From the NCBI GenBank assembly GCA_015519965.1, contig WIAM01000061.1, positions 1 through 35,494 on the forward strand: a stretch of 35,494 nucleotides of DNA. The letters are read 5' to 3'. The position numbers and the translations under genes are program-made. Source of the stretch: Thermaceae bacterium. Its GTDB lineage: Bacteria > Deinococcota > Deinococci > Deinococcales > Marinithermaceae. How positions within the stretch are numbered: the first letter of the stretch is position 1; every line of letters begins with the position of its first letter. The notes below the pieces were generated by a model. The model was not told the DNA's origin. It did no database searches and worked only from the letters and a program-made list of their open reading frames with translations. Below, in pieces: positions 19,421-26,011 of the stretch.

Positions 19421-20092
19421 TTACCTCCTCAGCAAGCGCGCTTCCACGCGCTCGTCGCGGTAGCCGAAGACGACGCGCACCGGCAACCGACCTGGCCCCG
19501 CGATCCAGAGCTCGAAGTAGGCCTGGGGCGTGTTGAAACGGTATCCTTGGGCGCGAAATCGCCCCGCAGGCACCCGGATGAGCTGGGTGCCAAGGGATTG
19601 CAGTCGGCCTTTGACCACACCATAAAGCCCCACGAAGGCCACCTCGGTGGCCTCCGGATTCGCCCGGATATAGTACAACAGCGATAGGTCGTCCCAAACC
19701 TGCCTGCGCGCGACGCGATAGGTTCCCTCCAGGCGCCCGTTCCGGAACCGTTTGCCGACCAGGGCCTTTCCCACTTCGGCCACCAGGCGGATCTGGCCGG
19801 AAAAGGGCGAGCGAATCTCCTTGACAAAGCGTTGGGTGGTGAGCCCGGGGCCGGTGAGGCTCTCCATCGAGAAGTCAAATCCCACCAGCCGGGCCAGGCT
19901 GGTGGGGTTGAGGGTGCCGACATAGTTCCAGGCGTCGCTCCCGGCTTTGGTCGCGGTCACCCCGTAGGTGCCCACGGCCAGGCCACGGTAGCGCAGGGTG
20001 TACACCAGGTGCTCCCCCGGCGGCCAGGGCACGGCCGCTAGCCCCATGCTCAGGGTGAGGACCAGGGCAAACGCTGTGAACCACCGGCTTAT
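19421..20092 (-). CDS. Exported DUF3108-like protein, probable AUA start
   Basis: The protein begins with a signal sequence ([19 protein letters not shown]) followed by [20 protein letters not shown], the pattern of DUF3108 proteins, and ends in beta strands ([20 protein letters not shown]). Function is unknown; the family is predicted to be periplasmic. No ATG, GTG or TTG in this frame precedes the signal sequence at a sensible place. The ribosome site GAGGAGG, inside the end of ald, is 7 nt before an ATA codon at 20092 and only 1 nt from an ATT at 20098, so ATA is the best start (223 residues). An ATG at 20047 would remove most of the signal sequence. It overlaps the ald stop by 4 nt. Confidence 0.75.
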   Translation of the reverse strand: MSRWFTAFALVLTLSMGLAAVPWPPGEHLVYTLRYRGLAVGTYGVTATKAGSDAWNYVGTLNPTSLARLVGFDFSMESLTGPGLTTQRFVKEIRSPFSGQIRLVAEVGKALVGKRFRNGRLEGTYRVARRQVWDDLSLLYYIRANPEATEVAFVGLYGVVKGRLQSLGTQLIRVPAGRFRAQGYRFNTPQAYFELWIAGPGRLPVRVVFGYRDERVEARLLRR

Positions 20093-21195
20093 CCCAATGC
20101 CTCCTCGGGAGGAGTATAGGGGAGGCCGAAGGCTTCTGCCACCGCGGGGTGGGTGACCTTGCCGTCGTAGGTGTTGAGTCCTTTCAGGAGTGCGGGGTCG
20201 TTCTTGAGGGCCTCGAGTCCACGCTCGGCCAGCCGCAGCAGGTAGGGGAGGGTTTGGTTGGTAAGAGCGAAGGTGCTGGTGCGGGGCACCGCGCCCGGCA
20301 TGTTGGCGACGCCGTAATGCACCACCCCGTCCACCACGTAGGTGGGGTCGTCGTGGGTGGTGGGGTGGATGGTCTCGACGCAACCCCCTTGGTCGACGGC
20401 GACGTCGACGATGACCGCCCCTTCTTTCATCTCGGCCAGCATTTCCCGGGTGACGAGCTTGGGGGCTTTCGCGCCTGGGATCAGAACGGCGCCGATCACT
20501 AAGTCAGCGAAACGGATCGCCTTTTTGATGTTGGCTTCGGTCGAGGTCAGGGTGATGAGCCGCCCGCCGAAGACGTCGTCGAGGTACTGGAGCCGCCGGT
20601 GGTTGATGTCCAAAACGTAGACCTGGGCCCCGAGGCCGAGGGCGATCTTGGCGGCGTTGGTCCCCACCGTACCGCCGCCCAGGATCACCACGGCCCCTGG
20701 CGCCACCCCGGGCACGCCGCCGAGCAGGATCCCCCGCCCGCCCTGGGGCCGCTCGAGGTGGTAGGCCCCGACCTGGGTGGCCATCCTGCCCGCCACCTCG
20801 CTCATCGGCGTGAGGAGGGGGAGCGAGCCGTCCTCGAGCTGGACGGTCTCGTAGGCGATGCCGGTCACCCCCGAGCGGATCATGGCCTGGGTGAGGCTTT
20901 CGCTGGCCGCCAGGTGGAGGTAGGTGAAGAGCACGAGGTCGCGGCGTAGGTAGCCGTATTCCTCCGGCAGCGGTTCCTTGACCTTGACCACGAGCTCGGC
21001 CGACCAGGCCTCCTTGGCGCTGACGATCTCGGCTCCGGCGGCGCGGTACTCGTCGTCGCTGATGCCGCTGCCGAGGCCGGCGCCTTGTTCCACCAACACC
21101 GTGTGGCCGCGTCGGGTCAGGCTTTCCACCCCGCCGGGGGTCAGGGCCACGCGATTCTCCAGCGTTTTGATCTCCTTGGGTACGCCGACGATCAT
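20089..21195 (-). CDS. ald: Alanine dehydrogenase
   Basis: The 368-residue enzyme converts L-alanine and NAD+ to pyruvate, ammonia and NADH. It shows the family start [20 protein letters not shown] with substrate Arg15, [11 protein letters not shown] with Lys75, FTYLHLAA with the catalytic His, the NAD-binding [16 protein letters not shown], and the catalytic aspartate in [10 protein letters not shown]. Length is typical (about 370). ATG 21195 has GAGGTG 7 nt upstream. A Lrp/AsnC regulator is transcribed away from it and probably controls it, as in several bacteria where Lrp-type proteins activate ald. It heads a coupled set with the DUF3108-like, Asp23/Gls24 and fakA genes. Confidence 0.97.
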   Translation of the reverse strand: MIVGVPKEIKTLENRVALTPGGVESLTRRGHTVLVEQGAGLGSGISDDEYRAAGAEIVSAKEAWSAELVVKVKEPLPEEYGYLRRDLVLFTYLHLAASESLTQAMIRSGVTGIAYETVQLEDGSLPLLTPMSEVAGRMATQVGAYHLERPQGGRGILLGGVPGVAPGAVVILGGGTVGTNAAKIALGLGAQVYVLDINHRRLQYLDDVFGGRLITLTSTEANIKKAIRFADLVIGAVLIPGAKAPKLVTREMLAEMKEGAVIVDVAVDQGGCVETIHPTTHDDPTYVVDGVVHYGVANMPGAVPRTSTFALTNQTLPYLLRLAERGLEALKNDPALLKGLNTYDGKVTHPAVAEAFGLPYTPPEEALG

Positions 21196-21270
21196 GGTTT
21201 CACCTCGCCCCCTAGCTTAGGCCGTGATCGCTGGCCCTCGGAAGAGGATTAAAAAGGCTTTCAGACAAAA

Positions 21271-21290
21271 TACCTTTTGAATCAAAGGTA
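21271..21290. promoter_or_regulatory. Palindromic operator, likely Lrp/AsnC site
   Basis: TACCTTT (21271-21277), a 6-nt spacer, and AAAGGTA (21284-21290) form a perfect inverted repeat in an AT-rich patch of the 105-nt gap between ald and the regulator gene. Its right edge overlaps the -10 box of the regulator, which suits autoregulation; it is about 75 nt upstream of the ald start. Confidence 0.6.
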
Positions 21291-21301
21291 AGATTGGCCT
21301 A
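21289..21301 (+). promoter_or_regulatory. Leaderless -10 box of the Lrp-type regulator
   Basis: TAAGAT at 21289-21294 ends 6 nt before the ATG at 21301, and no ribosome site is present. The first two bases belong to the palindrome, so a bound regulator would block RNA polymerase. Confidence 0.6.
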
Positions 21302-21774
21302 TGGCAAGCGAAGCAAAAGTTCTTTTGGATCCGAAGTCGGTGGCGATTCTGAACGCCTTGCAGCGCGATGCCCGCATGACGTTCGCCGAGCTGGGGCGCC
21401 AGGTGGGGCTTTCGGCCCCGGCGGTTGCCGAGCGGGTGCGCCGCCTGGAAGAGGCGGGGATCATCCGCGGCTACGGGGCGCGGCTCGACCTCGAGGCCCT
21501 GGGGTATTCGGTGACCGCGCTCATCGAGGTGGCGGCGCCCCCCGGGCGCTACCCCCAGGTGCTGGCGTACGCCGAGGCCCAGCCGGAGGTGCGCGAGTGT
21601 TACTTCGTGACCGGCGAGAGCAGCTTCGTCGCCCGGGTGGTGGCCCGTTCGATCGCCCATCTGCACGAGCTGGTGCAGGGCCTTGGCCAGTTCGGGGCCA
21701 CTCGGACCTCGGTCGTGCTCTCCCGACCGTTGATTAAGGACGTCTTCCTACTTGAAGACCCGACGGATGCGTAG
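21301..21774 (+). CDS. Lrp/AsnC family transcriptional regulator
   Basis: The 157-residue protein has the N-terminal helix-turn-helix of the family (SVAILNALQRDARMTFAELGRQVGLSAPAVAERVRRLEEAGIIRGY in total, residues about 13-60) and the C-terminal RAM effector-binding domain with YPQVLAYAEAQPEVRECYFVTGESSFVARV. It is divergent from ald with an operator-like palindrome at its promoter, so it is the probable alanine-responsive or general amino-acid regulator of ald. Its last 27 nt overlap the end of truB on the other strand. Confidence 0.93.
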   Translation: MASEAKVLLDPKSVAILNALQRDARMTFAELGRQVGLSAPAVAERVRRLEEAGIIRGYGARLDLEALGYSVTALIEVAAPPGRYPQVLAYAEAQPEVRECYFVTGESSFVARVVARSIAHLHELVQGLGQFGATRTSVVLSRPLIKDVFLLEDPTDA

Positions 21775-22671
21775 CTTAAACCCGTCGCCCTCGGCCACGG
21801 CCACCAGCTTCCCCCGCTTGTCGGTTAGGCCCACCAGGCCGGTGACCGGGATGGGCAGGGGAACGCCCTCCAGGACCCGGCGCACCTCGGTGTGCGAGAG
21901 CTCGACGGTTGGGAAGGGCAGCGCCGCCGTCTCCGGGATCCGGGCCGCCTCGAGGTCCTCCGGCGATCTGGCCGCCGCTAGGTCGATCTTGCCTACCCGG
22001 GTCCGCACCAGCCCGGAGAGGAAGGCTTCGGTGCCGAGCGCCTTGCCCAGGTCGCGGGCAAAGGCCCGCACGTAGGTCCCGGCGCCGACCACCAGCCGAA
22101 CCACGGCGGTAGGGAACCGGCCCAGGGGCGGCGGGAGCTCGGCCGGCTGGCCCCGCTCGTCGAGCCGCCAGCCCTTCGCCCCCCGCCCGATCTTCCTGGC
22201 TTTGGGCTCGGGGTCGAAGGCCAAAAGCTCGACCTCGAGATAGCGAACCGGCCGCGGCGCGAGCTCCAAGGCCTGCCCCTTGCGGGCGGCTTCGTAGGCC
22301 CGCATGCCCTTCACTTTGACCGCGGAATAGGCCGGGGGCACCTGGGTTTTGAGGGTCAGAAACGATTCCAGGGCATGGCGGAGCCGGCTTTGGGAGAAGT
22401 TCGCCGGGACGACCGCCTCGATCGGCCCTTCAGCATCGAGGGTTGGCGTGGTGGCGCCGAAGCTAATCCAGGCGATGTACTCTTTTTCCTCGCCGGAAAG
22501 AAATGGGATCAGCTTGGTGTGGGGGCCGCTCGCCAGGATGAGCAGTCCGGTGGCCAGGGGGTCCAGGGTGCCGGTGTGACCGATGCGTCGCTCGCCCAGT
22601 TTTTTTCGGGCCAGGTCGACGACGTCATGGGAAGTGAGACCAAGGGGCTTGTTCACGGCGAAGAGGGGCAT
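21748..22671 (-). CDS. truB: tRNA pseudouridine-55 synthase TruB
   Basis: The 307-residue enzyme makes pseudouridine 55 in the T-loop of tRNAs. It has VNKPLGLTSHDVV at the start, the catalytic Asp37 in GHTGTLDPLATG, QVPPAYSAVKVKGMRAYEAARKG, a C-terminal GTYVRAFARDLG and a closing PUA-like stretch. ATG 22671 has no ribosome site; a TAAAAT box lies 9 nt upstream on the minus strand. The 3' end overlaps that of the Lrp-type gene by 27 nt. Confidence 0.96.
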   Translation of the reverse strand: MPLFAVNKPLGLTSHDVVDLARKKLGERRIGHTGTLDPLATGLLILASGPHTKLIPFLSGEEKEYIAWISFGATTPTLDAEGPIEAVVPANFSQSRLRHALESFLTLKTQVPPAYSAVKVKGMRAYEAARKGQALELAPRPVRYLEVELLAFDPEPKARKIGRGAKGWRLDERGQPAELPPPLGRFPTAVVRLVVGAGTYVRAFARDLGKALGTEAFLSGLVRTRVGKIDLAAARSPEDLEAARIPETAALPFPTVELSHTEVRRVLEGVPLPIPVTGLVGLTDKRGKLVAVAEGDGFKLRIRRVFK

Positions 22672-22706
22672 GCCACGCGGATTTTAACACCCGTAGACTG
22701 GGAGGC
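22672..22706. promoter_or_regulatory. 35-bp divergent promoter region between truB and rluB-family gene
   Basis: Two -10-like boxes face outward: TAAAAT on the minus strand (22686-22681), 9 nt before the truB ATG, and TAGACT on the plus strand (22694-22699), 7 nt before the GTG at 22707. Any -35 contacts of each would fall in the other gene. Neither gene has a ribosome site, so both look leaderless. Confidence 0.55.
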
Positions 22707-23420
22707 GTGGAGGGCGTGCGGCTGCAAAAGTACCTGGCGCGCTCGGGCTTGGCCTCCCGGCGCAAAGCCGAGCGGCTGATCGAGGCCGGGCGGGTGACGG
22801 TGGACGGCGTCGTGGCCACCCTCGGCACCCGCGTGCGGCCGGGGCAGGAGGTCCGCGTCGACGGCCGCGTCGTGGCCCCGCCAGCGGCCGTAATCGTCCT
22901 CGCGCTCCATAAGCCACCGGGCTACACCACCACCCGCTCTGACCCCCACGCTTCGCGGACCGTCTACGAACTGCTGCCCGAGGTGCCGGGGTTGCACGCC
23001 GTGGGCCGGCTCGACCGCGACTCCGAGGGGCTCTTGCTCTTCACCAACCACGGCGAGCTCACCCAGCGGCTGACCCACCCCCGATACCTGGTGGCCAAGG
23101 TCTACCGGGTCTGGACCAAAAAAGGCGCGATCCCGCCCTCGGTGGCCAGGCGGCTTTTGCGCGGGGTGCGGGTGGACGGTGAACGGCTGAAAGCCCAAAA
23201 GGCGCGGCCTGCCCCGGGGGGCGCGGTGCTGACCCTGACCGAAGGGAAAAAGCGCGAGGTGCGTCGCATGCTCGCGGCCCTCGGGTATCCGGTGGTTCGG
23301 TTGCTCCGGGTCAAGATGGGGCCGGTCCGGCTCGGCGGGCTCAAAGCGGGGCAGTGGCGGCGTCTTGAGGATGCCGAGGTCGACGCCCTTTTTCGCAGCG
23401 TGGGGTTGGAGAAGCGATGA
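22707..23420 (+). CDS. rluB: 23S rRNA pseudouridine synthase, RluB/RsuA family
   Basis: The 237-residue protein has an N-terminal S4 RNA-binding domain (VRLQKYLARSGLASRRKAERLI) and an RsuA/RluB/E/F-type catalytic domain with GRLDRDSEGLLL (catalytic Asp103) and the closing KKREVRRMLAALGYPVVRLLRV. RluB modifies U2605 of 23S rRNA in E. coli; RluB is the most likely identity but RsuA- or RluF-like specificity cannot be ruled out. The GTG at 22707 follows a -10 box directly. Its TGA overlaps the ATG of the antiporter gene. Confidence 0.88.
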   Translation: MEGVRLQKYLARSGLASRRKAERLIEAGRVTVDGVVATLGTRVRPGQEVRVDGRVVAPPAAVIVLALHKPPGYTTTRSDPHASRTVYELLPEVPGLHAVGRLDRDSEGLLLFTNHGELTQRLTHPRYLVAKVYRVWTKKGAIPPSVARRLLRGVRVDGERLKAQKARPAPGGAVLTLTEGKKREVRRMLAALGYPVVRLLRVKMGPVRLGGLKAGQWRRLEDAEVDALFRSVGLEKR

Positions 23421-24343
23421 GCGTCATCCTCGTTCTGCTCGGCGTGGGGCTGCTCTATTTCGGTGGCGAGCTTTTGGTGAAGAACGCTTCCCTCCTCGCC
23501 CGCTCGCTCGGACTTTCGCCGCTCGTTGTCGGGCTGACGGTGGTGGCCTTTGGTACCTCGGCCCCCGAGCTCGCGGCGAGCCTGGTGGCGGCGCTGGTGG
23601 GCAACCCCGAGCTCGCCTTCGGCAACGTGGTCGGCTCCAACATTGCCAACCTGGGCCTGATTTTGGGCGGGGCGGCGCTGCTCTCGCCGATCCGGGCCCA
23701 GGCCCGCTTCCTACGCCGCGAGCTGCCTTTCATGGTGCTGGTGGCGCTCTTGATGGTGGGCGCGGCCTGGGATGGGCGGGTGAGCCGGCTCGAGGGCGCC
23801 TTCTTCCTCGTGCTCATGGTCGCCTATCTGGTGGTATTGATGCGCGAGCCCGAGTCGAGCGAGGTTCTGGCCGAGTACGAGGCTGAGTTCGGATCCAAGC
23901 CCGGCTTTGTCGGCCGGCGCCTCCTCTTCGTGCTGCTCGGCACCGCGTTTCTCGCCCTCGGCGCCGCCGCGTTGGTGGAAGGCGCCAGCACCATCGCCCG
24001 GGCCCTCGGGGTCCCCGAGCGGGTCATCGGTCTCAGCGTGGTGGCGGTAGGAACGAGCCTCCCCGAGCTCGCGGCCGCCCTGGTGGCGGCGTTAAAACGG
24101 GAGGGCGACATCCTTCTCGGGAATGTGATCGGTTCTAACGTCTTCAACGTGCTGGGGATTTTGGGCAGCGTGGCCTTGGCCCGGCCGCTATCGGTGACGC
24201 CGGGCCCGACCGTGGACCTCGAACTCATGGTCGGTTTTTCCCTCGTGGCCTGGGCGTTTCTCTGGACCGGGTTGCGGCTTGGACGCAAGGAGGGCGTGGC
24301 GCTCCTCCTCTTTTATGGGTTCTATCTCGTGGCCATTTTCTAA
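23417..24343 (+). CDS. Calcium/sodium antiporter, CaCA family (YrbG-like)
   Basis: The 308-residue membrane protein has two homologous halves of five helices. Each carries the alpha-repeat signature: TVVAFGTSAPELAASLVAAL with NVVGSNIANLGLILG in the first, and SVVAVGTSLPELAAALVAAL with NVIGSNVFNVLGILG in the second. These glutamates and asparagines bind the cation. It exchanges Ca2+ or another cation for Na+ or H+ across the inner membrane. It starts at ATG 23417 overlapping the rluB-family stop by 4 nt. Confidence 0.93.
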   Translation: MSVILVLLGVGLLYFGGELLVKNASLLARSLGLSPLVVGLTVVAFGTSAPELAASLVAALVGNPELAFGNVVGSNIANLGLILGGAALLSPIRAQARFLRRELPFMVLVALLMVGAAWDGRVSRLEGAFFLVLMVAYLVVLMREPESSEVLAEYEAEFGSKPGFVGRRLLFVLLGTAFLALGAAALVEGASTIARALGVPERVIGLSVVAVGTSLPELAAALVAALKREGDILLGNVIGSNVFNVLGILGSVALARPLSVTPGPTVDLELMVGFSLVAWAFLWTGLRLGRKEGVALLLFYGFYLVAIF

Positions 24344-24345
24344 AG

Positions 24346-24395
24346 TACCCGCCGTGGCATACGCCACGTCGGGGGCCCCGGAAAAACGAGCGCGA
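24346..24395 (+). repeat. 3'-end hairpin element, copy B
   Basis: Right after the antiporter stop, CCCGCCGTGGC and GCCACGTCGGG form a stem with an ATAC loop and one mismatch, followed by GGCCCCGGAAAAACGAG. It matches copy A (14245-14292, minus) and copy C (33986-34031, minus) in stem start and tail. The rest of the 97-nt gap before the convergent gene, up to 24440, has no feature I can name. Confidence 0.55.
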
Positions 24396-24440
24396 GGGCC
24401 AATGTTGTATCCGCGCGTTAAAAAGCCTGCAGGCGACCAC

Positions 24441-25289
24441 TCAGGCCTTGGGCCGCTTCGAGGGCGGCGAGACCTCGCGCTGGTGCGGGGTCGGCACATA
24501 CTGCACGCTGGGCCGGCCCATCTGGGGTTGGGGGTAGAGCTCCATGAGGTCGTAGACCTCTTTTGGCATCTCCGTCGAGACGGGGAGCCCGAGCTTTTTC
24601 GCGTCCTCGGCAAAGATCGGGTAGTCGTGGGTCCAGGTGCCCTGGCTGAGCACGTCGGCCACCTCGCCCGCCTTTTCTTCCGGCATCTTGTCCTTCAGGA
24701 GGTCGAAAACGAAGTCGCGAACCTGCTTCAGCGCTTTTCTGGAGATGTCGGCGTAAATGAGGGTCTGGTCGTCGACCTTGGCCGCGCCCTTTTCCTCAAC
24801 CGCTTTGAGGACCGAGGCCGCCGGATACTGCCCGAGCTGGGGGTCCACGGGCCCGAGCACCGCGTGCTCGTCCATCACGATCTCATCGGCGCCGAGGGCG
24901 ATGAGGGTGCCGCCGGACATGGCGTAGTGGGGCACGAAGACGGTGACTTTCGCCGGGTGCTTCTTGAGGGCGCGAGCGATTTGCTCGGCGGCGAGCACCA
25001 GACCGCCGGGGGTGTGAATGACGAGATCGATCGGGGTTTGGTCGTCGGTCATGCGGATGGCCCGGAGCACGTGCTCGGAATCGTCGACGGTGATGAAGCG
25101 GGAAAGGGGAACCCCGAGGAAGCTGATGGCTTCCTGACGGTGGATGAGGGTGATGACGCGGGATTTGCGTTTGCGCTCCATTTCGGCGATCTTCCGGGTG
25201 CGCGCCGAGACCAGGGTTTGTTGCTGCATGTAAGGGGAGAGCATCGAGAAGATGATGAAGAGCCAAAAGACAATGCTGATGGGATCCAT
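24441..25289 (-). CDS. Membrane-anchored ClpP/SppA-class serine protease (SDH_sah family)
   Basis: The 282-residue protein has an N-terminal membrane helix (about 4-20) and a ClpP-fold domain of the serine dehydrogenase proteinase type: DLVIHTPGGLVLAAEQIARAL forms the substrate groove, HYAMSGGTLIALGADEIVMDEHAVLGPVDPQ carries the nucleophile Ser and the dyad region. Members are membrane-bound peptidases of unclear substrate. ATG 25289 (MDPISIVFW) was chosen since AAGGAGGG lies just upstream; a start at 25322 would place this site inside the gene. It follows the two-half unknown gene by 39 nt and shares its promoter. Confidence 0.88.
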   Translation of the reverse strand: MDPISIVFWLFIIFSMLSPYMQQQTLVSARTRKIAEMERKRKSRVITLIHRQEAISFLGVPLSRFITVDDSEHVLRAIRMTDDQTPIDLVIHTPGGLVLAAEQIARALKKHPAKVTVFVPHYAMSGGTLIALGADEIVMDEHAVLGPVDPQLGQYPAASVLKAVEEKGAAKVDDQTLIYADISRKALKQVRDFVFDLLKDKMPEEKAGEVADVLSQGTWTHDYPIFAEDAKKLGLPVSTEMPKEVYDLMELYPQPQMGRPSVQYVPTPHQREVSPPSKRPKA

Positions 25290-25328
25290 TTTCCCTCCTT
25301 CGGGCACTTCGGAGCTTACCAAAAAGGG

Positions 25329-25826
25329 CTAGACCCGGTAGGTCAAAACGAAGGCCTCGGGGAAGTTGAAGGCGAAGCGGTCTCGGTTCGACGCCGCCCC
25401 CTCGGCCAGGCTCGCGTAGCCCGCGGCCTCGAGGCCCTCGAGGATCTCCTCGGCTACCCTGCGGTCAACCTCGAGGCGGCCGCCGATGAAGGTCAGGGCT
25501 TCCTCCCGGGGGTCGGCGTCGCCCTCGCCGATGAACTCGTGATACTCCTCATCCAGCATGCGCATCAGGGCGCGCAGCGAGACCGGCTCCGAGGTAAAGA
25601 TCCAGCGCGGGCTTTGCCCGGGCAGGTGGTGGGCGTGGCCGCTGGCCTCGAGGGCCTCGGCGATCTCGACCGCTTTGGGGTGGGGCAGCCCCACCTCGTT
25701 GGTCAAAAACGTCACCATGGCCTCGCGCTCGCCGAGCAAACCGCGCGGGAAGCGTTTTGCCAGGGCCGAGGCCAGCCCGGCGAGGTCACCGAGTTGGGAG
25801 AGTCGCTTCAAAAGATCGATGCCCAT
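25329..25826 (-). CDS. Unknown protein with an internal duplication
   Basis: The 165-residue soluble protein contains two copies of a helix-rich unit: residues 34-65 and 107-138 align without gaps at an offset of 73, with shared R-E, T-F, A.EI.E.LEA.G.A. Each unit is followed by a beta-like stretch (RWIFTSEP; RFAFNFPEA), which would suit a pair of winged-helix-like modules, but no DNA-binding function can be claimed. No known family is recognised. ATG 25826 has AAGGAGGT 7 nt upstream. It is the first gene behind a near-consensus promoter and is followed by the membrane protease. Confidence 0.78.
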   Translation of the reverse strand: MGIDLLKRLSQLGDLAGLASALAKRFPRGLLGEREAMVTFLTNEVGLPHPKAVEIAEALEASGHAHHLPGQSPRWIFTSEPVSLRALMRMLDEEYHEFIGEGDADPREEALTFIGGRLEVDRRVAEEILEGLEAAGYASLAEGAASNRDRFAFNFPEAFVLTYRV

Positions 25827-25879
25827 CGCGAACCTCCTTTCGTACCAGCGTCGGTGATGCTTGAACCTAAGCCAAGTTT

Positions 25880-25908
25880 AGTTTACGGATCTAACTATAG
25901 ATTGTCAA
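25880..25908 (-). promoter_or_regulatory. Near-consensus promoter with palindromic spacer
   Basis: On the minus strand TTGACA (25908-25903), a 17-bp spacer and TAAACT (25885-25880) form a strong housekeeping-type promoter about 50 nt before the 25826 start. Within the spacer, ATCTA (25889-25893) and TAGAT (25898-25902) are an inverted repeat, a likely operator. The rest of the 185-nt divergent gap holds the direct repeat described next and the malE ribosome site. Confidence 0.7.
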
Positions 25909-25934
25909 TTTAGGTGAGCATACACCGTCAATTT
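25904..25934. repeat. Direct repeat GTCAATTT, 23 bp apart, upstream of malE
   Basis: GTCAATTT occurs at 25904-25911 and again at 25927-25934, about two helical turns apart. A looser pair, TTTAGTTTACGGA (25877-25889) and TCTAGTTTGCCGGA (25940-25953), lies on either side. They may bind a regulator of the maltodextrin operon; a clear malE promoter could not be picked. Confidence 0.35.
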
Positions 25935-26011
25935 GCTGGTCTAGTTTGCCGGAGCCGGGGAAATCGCAATGCGTTGTGTATCATGATGTCGAACAAGGAG
26001 GTGTCACAAGG

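Noticed and set aside
19419-19697. 208-residue version of the Asp23/Gls24 protein
   Set aside because: The first 93 residues are in a shadow frame of the DUF3108-like gene, and the family start is at residue 94.
24279-25913. 544-codon plus-strand frame opposite the protease
   Set aside because: Shadow frame covering two minus-strand genes with good ribosome sites and a promoter.
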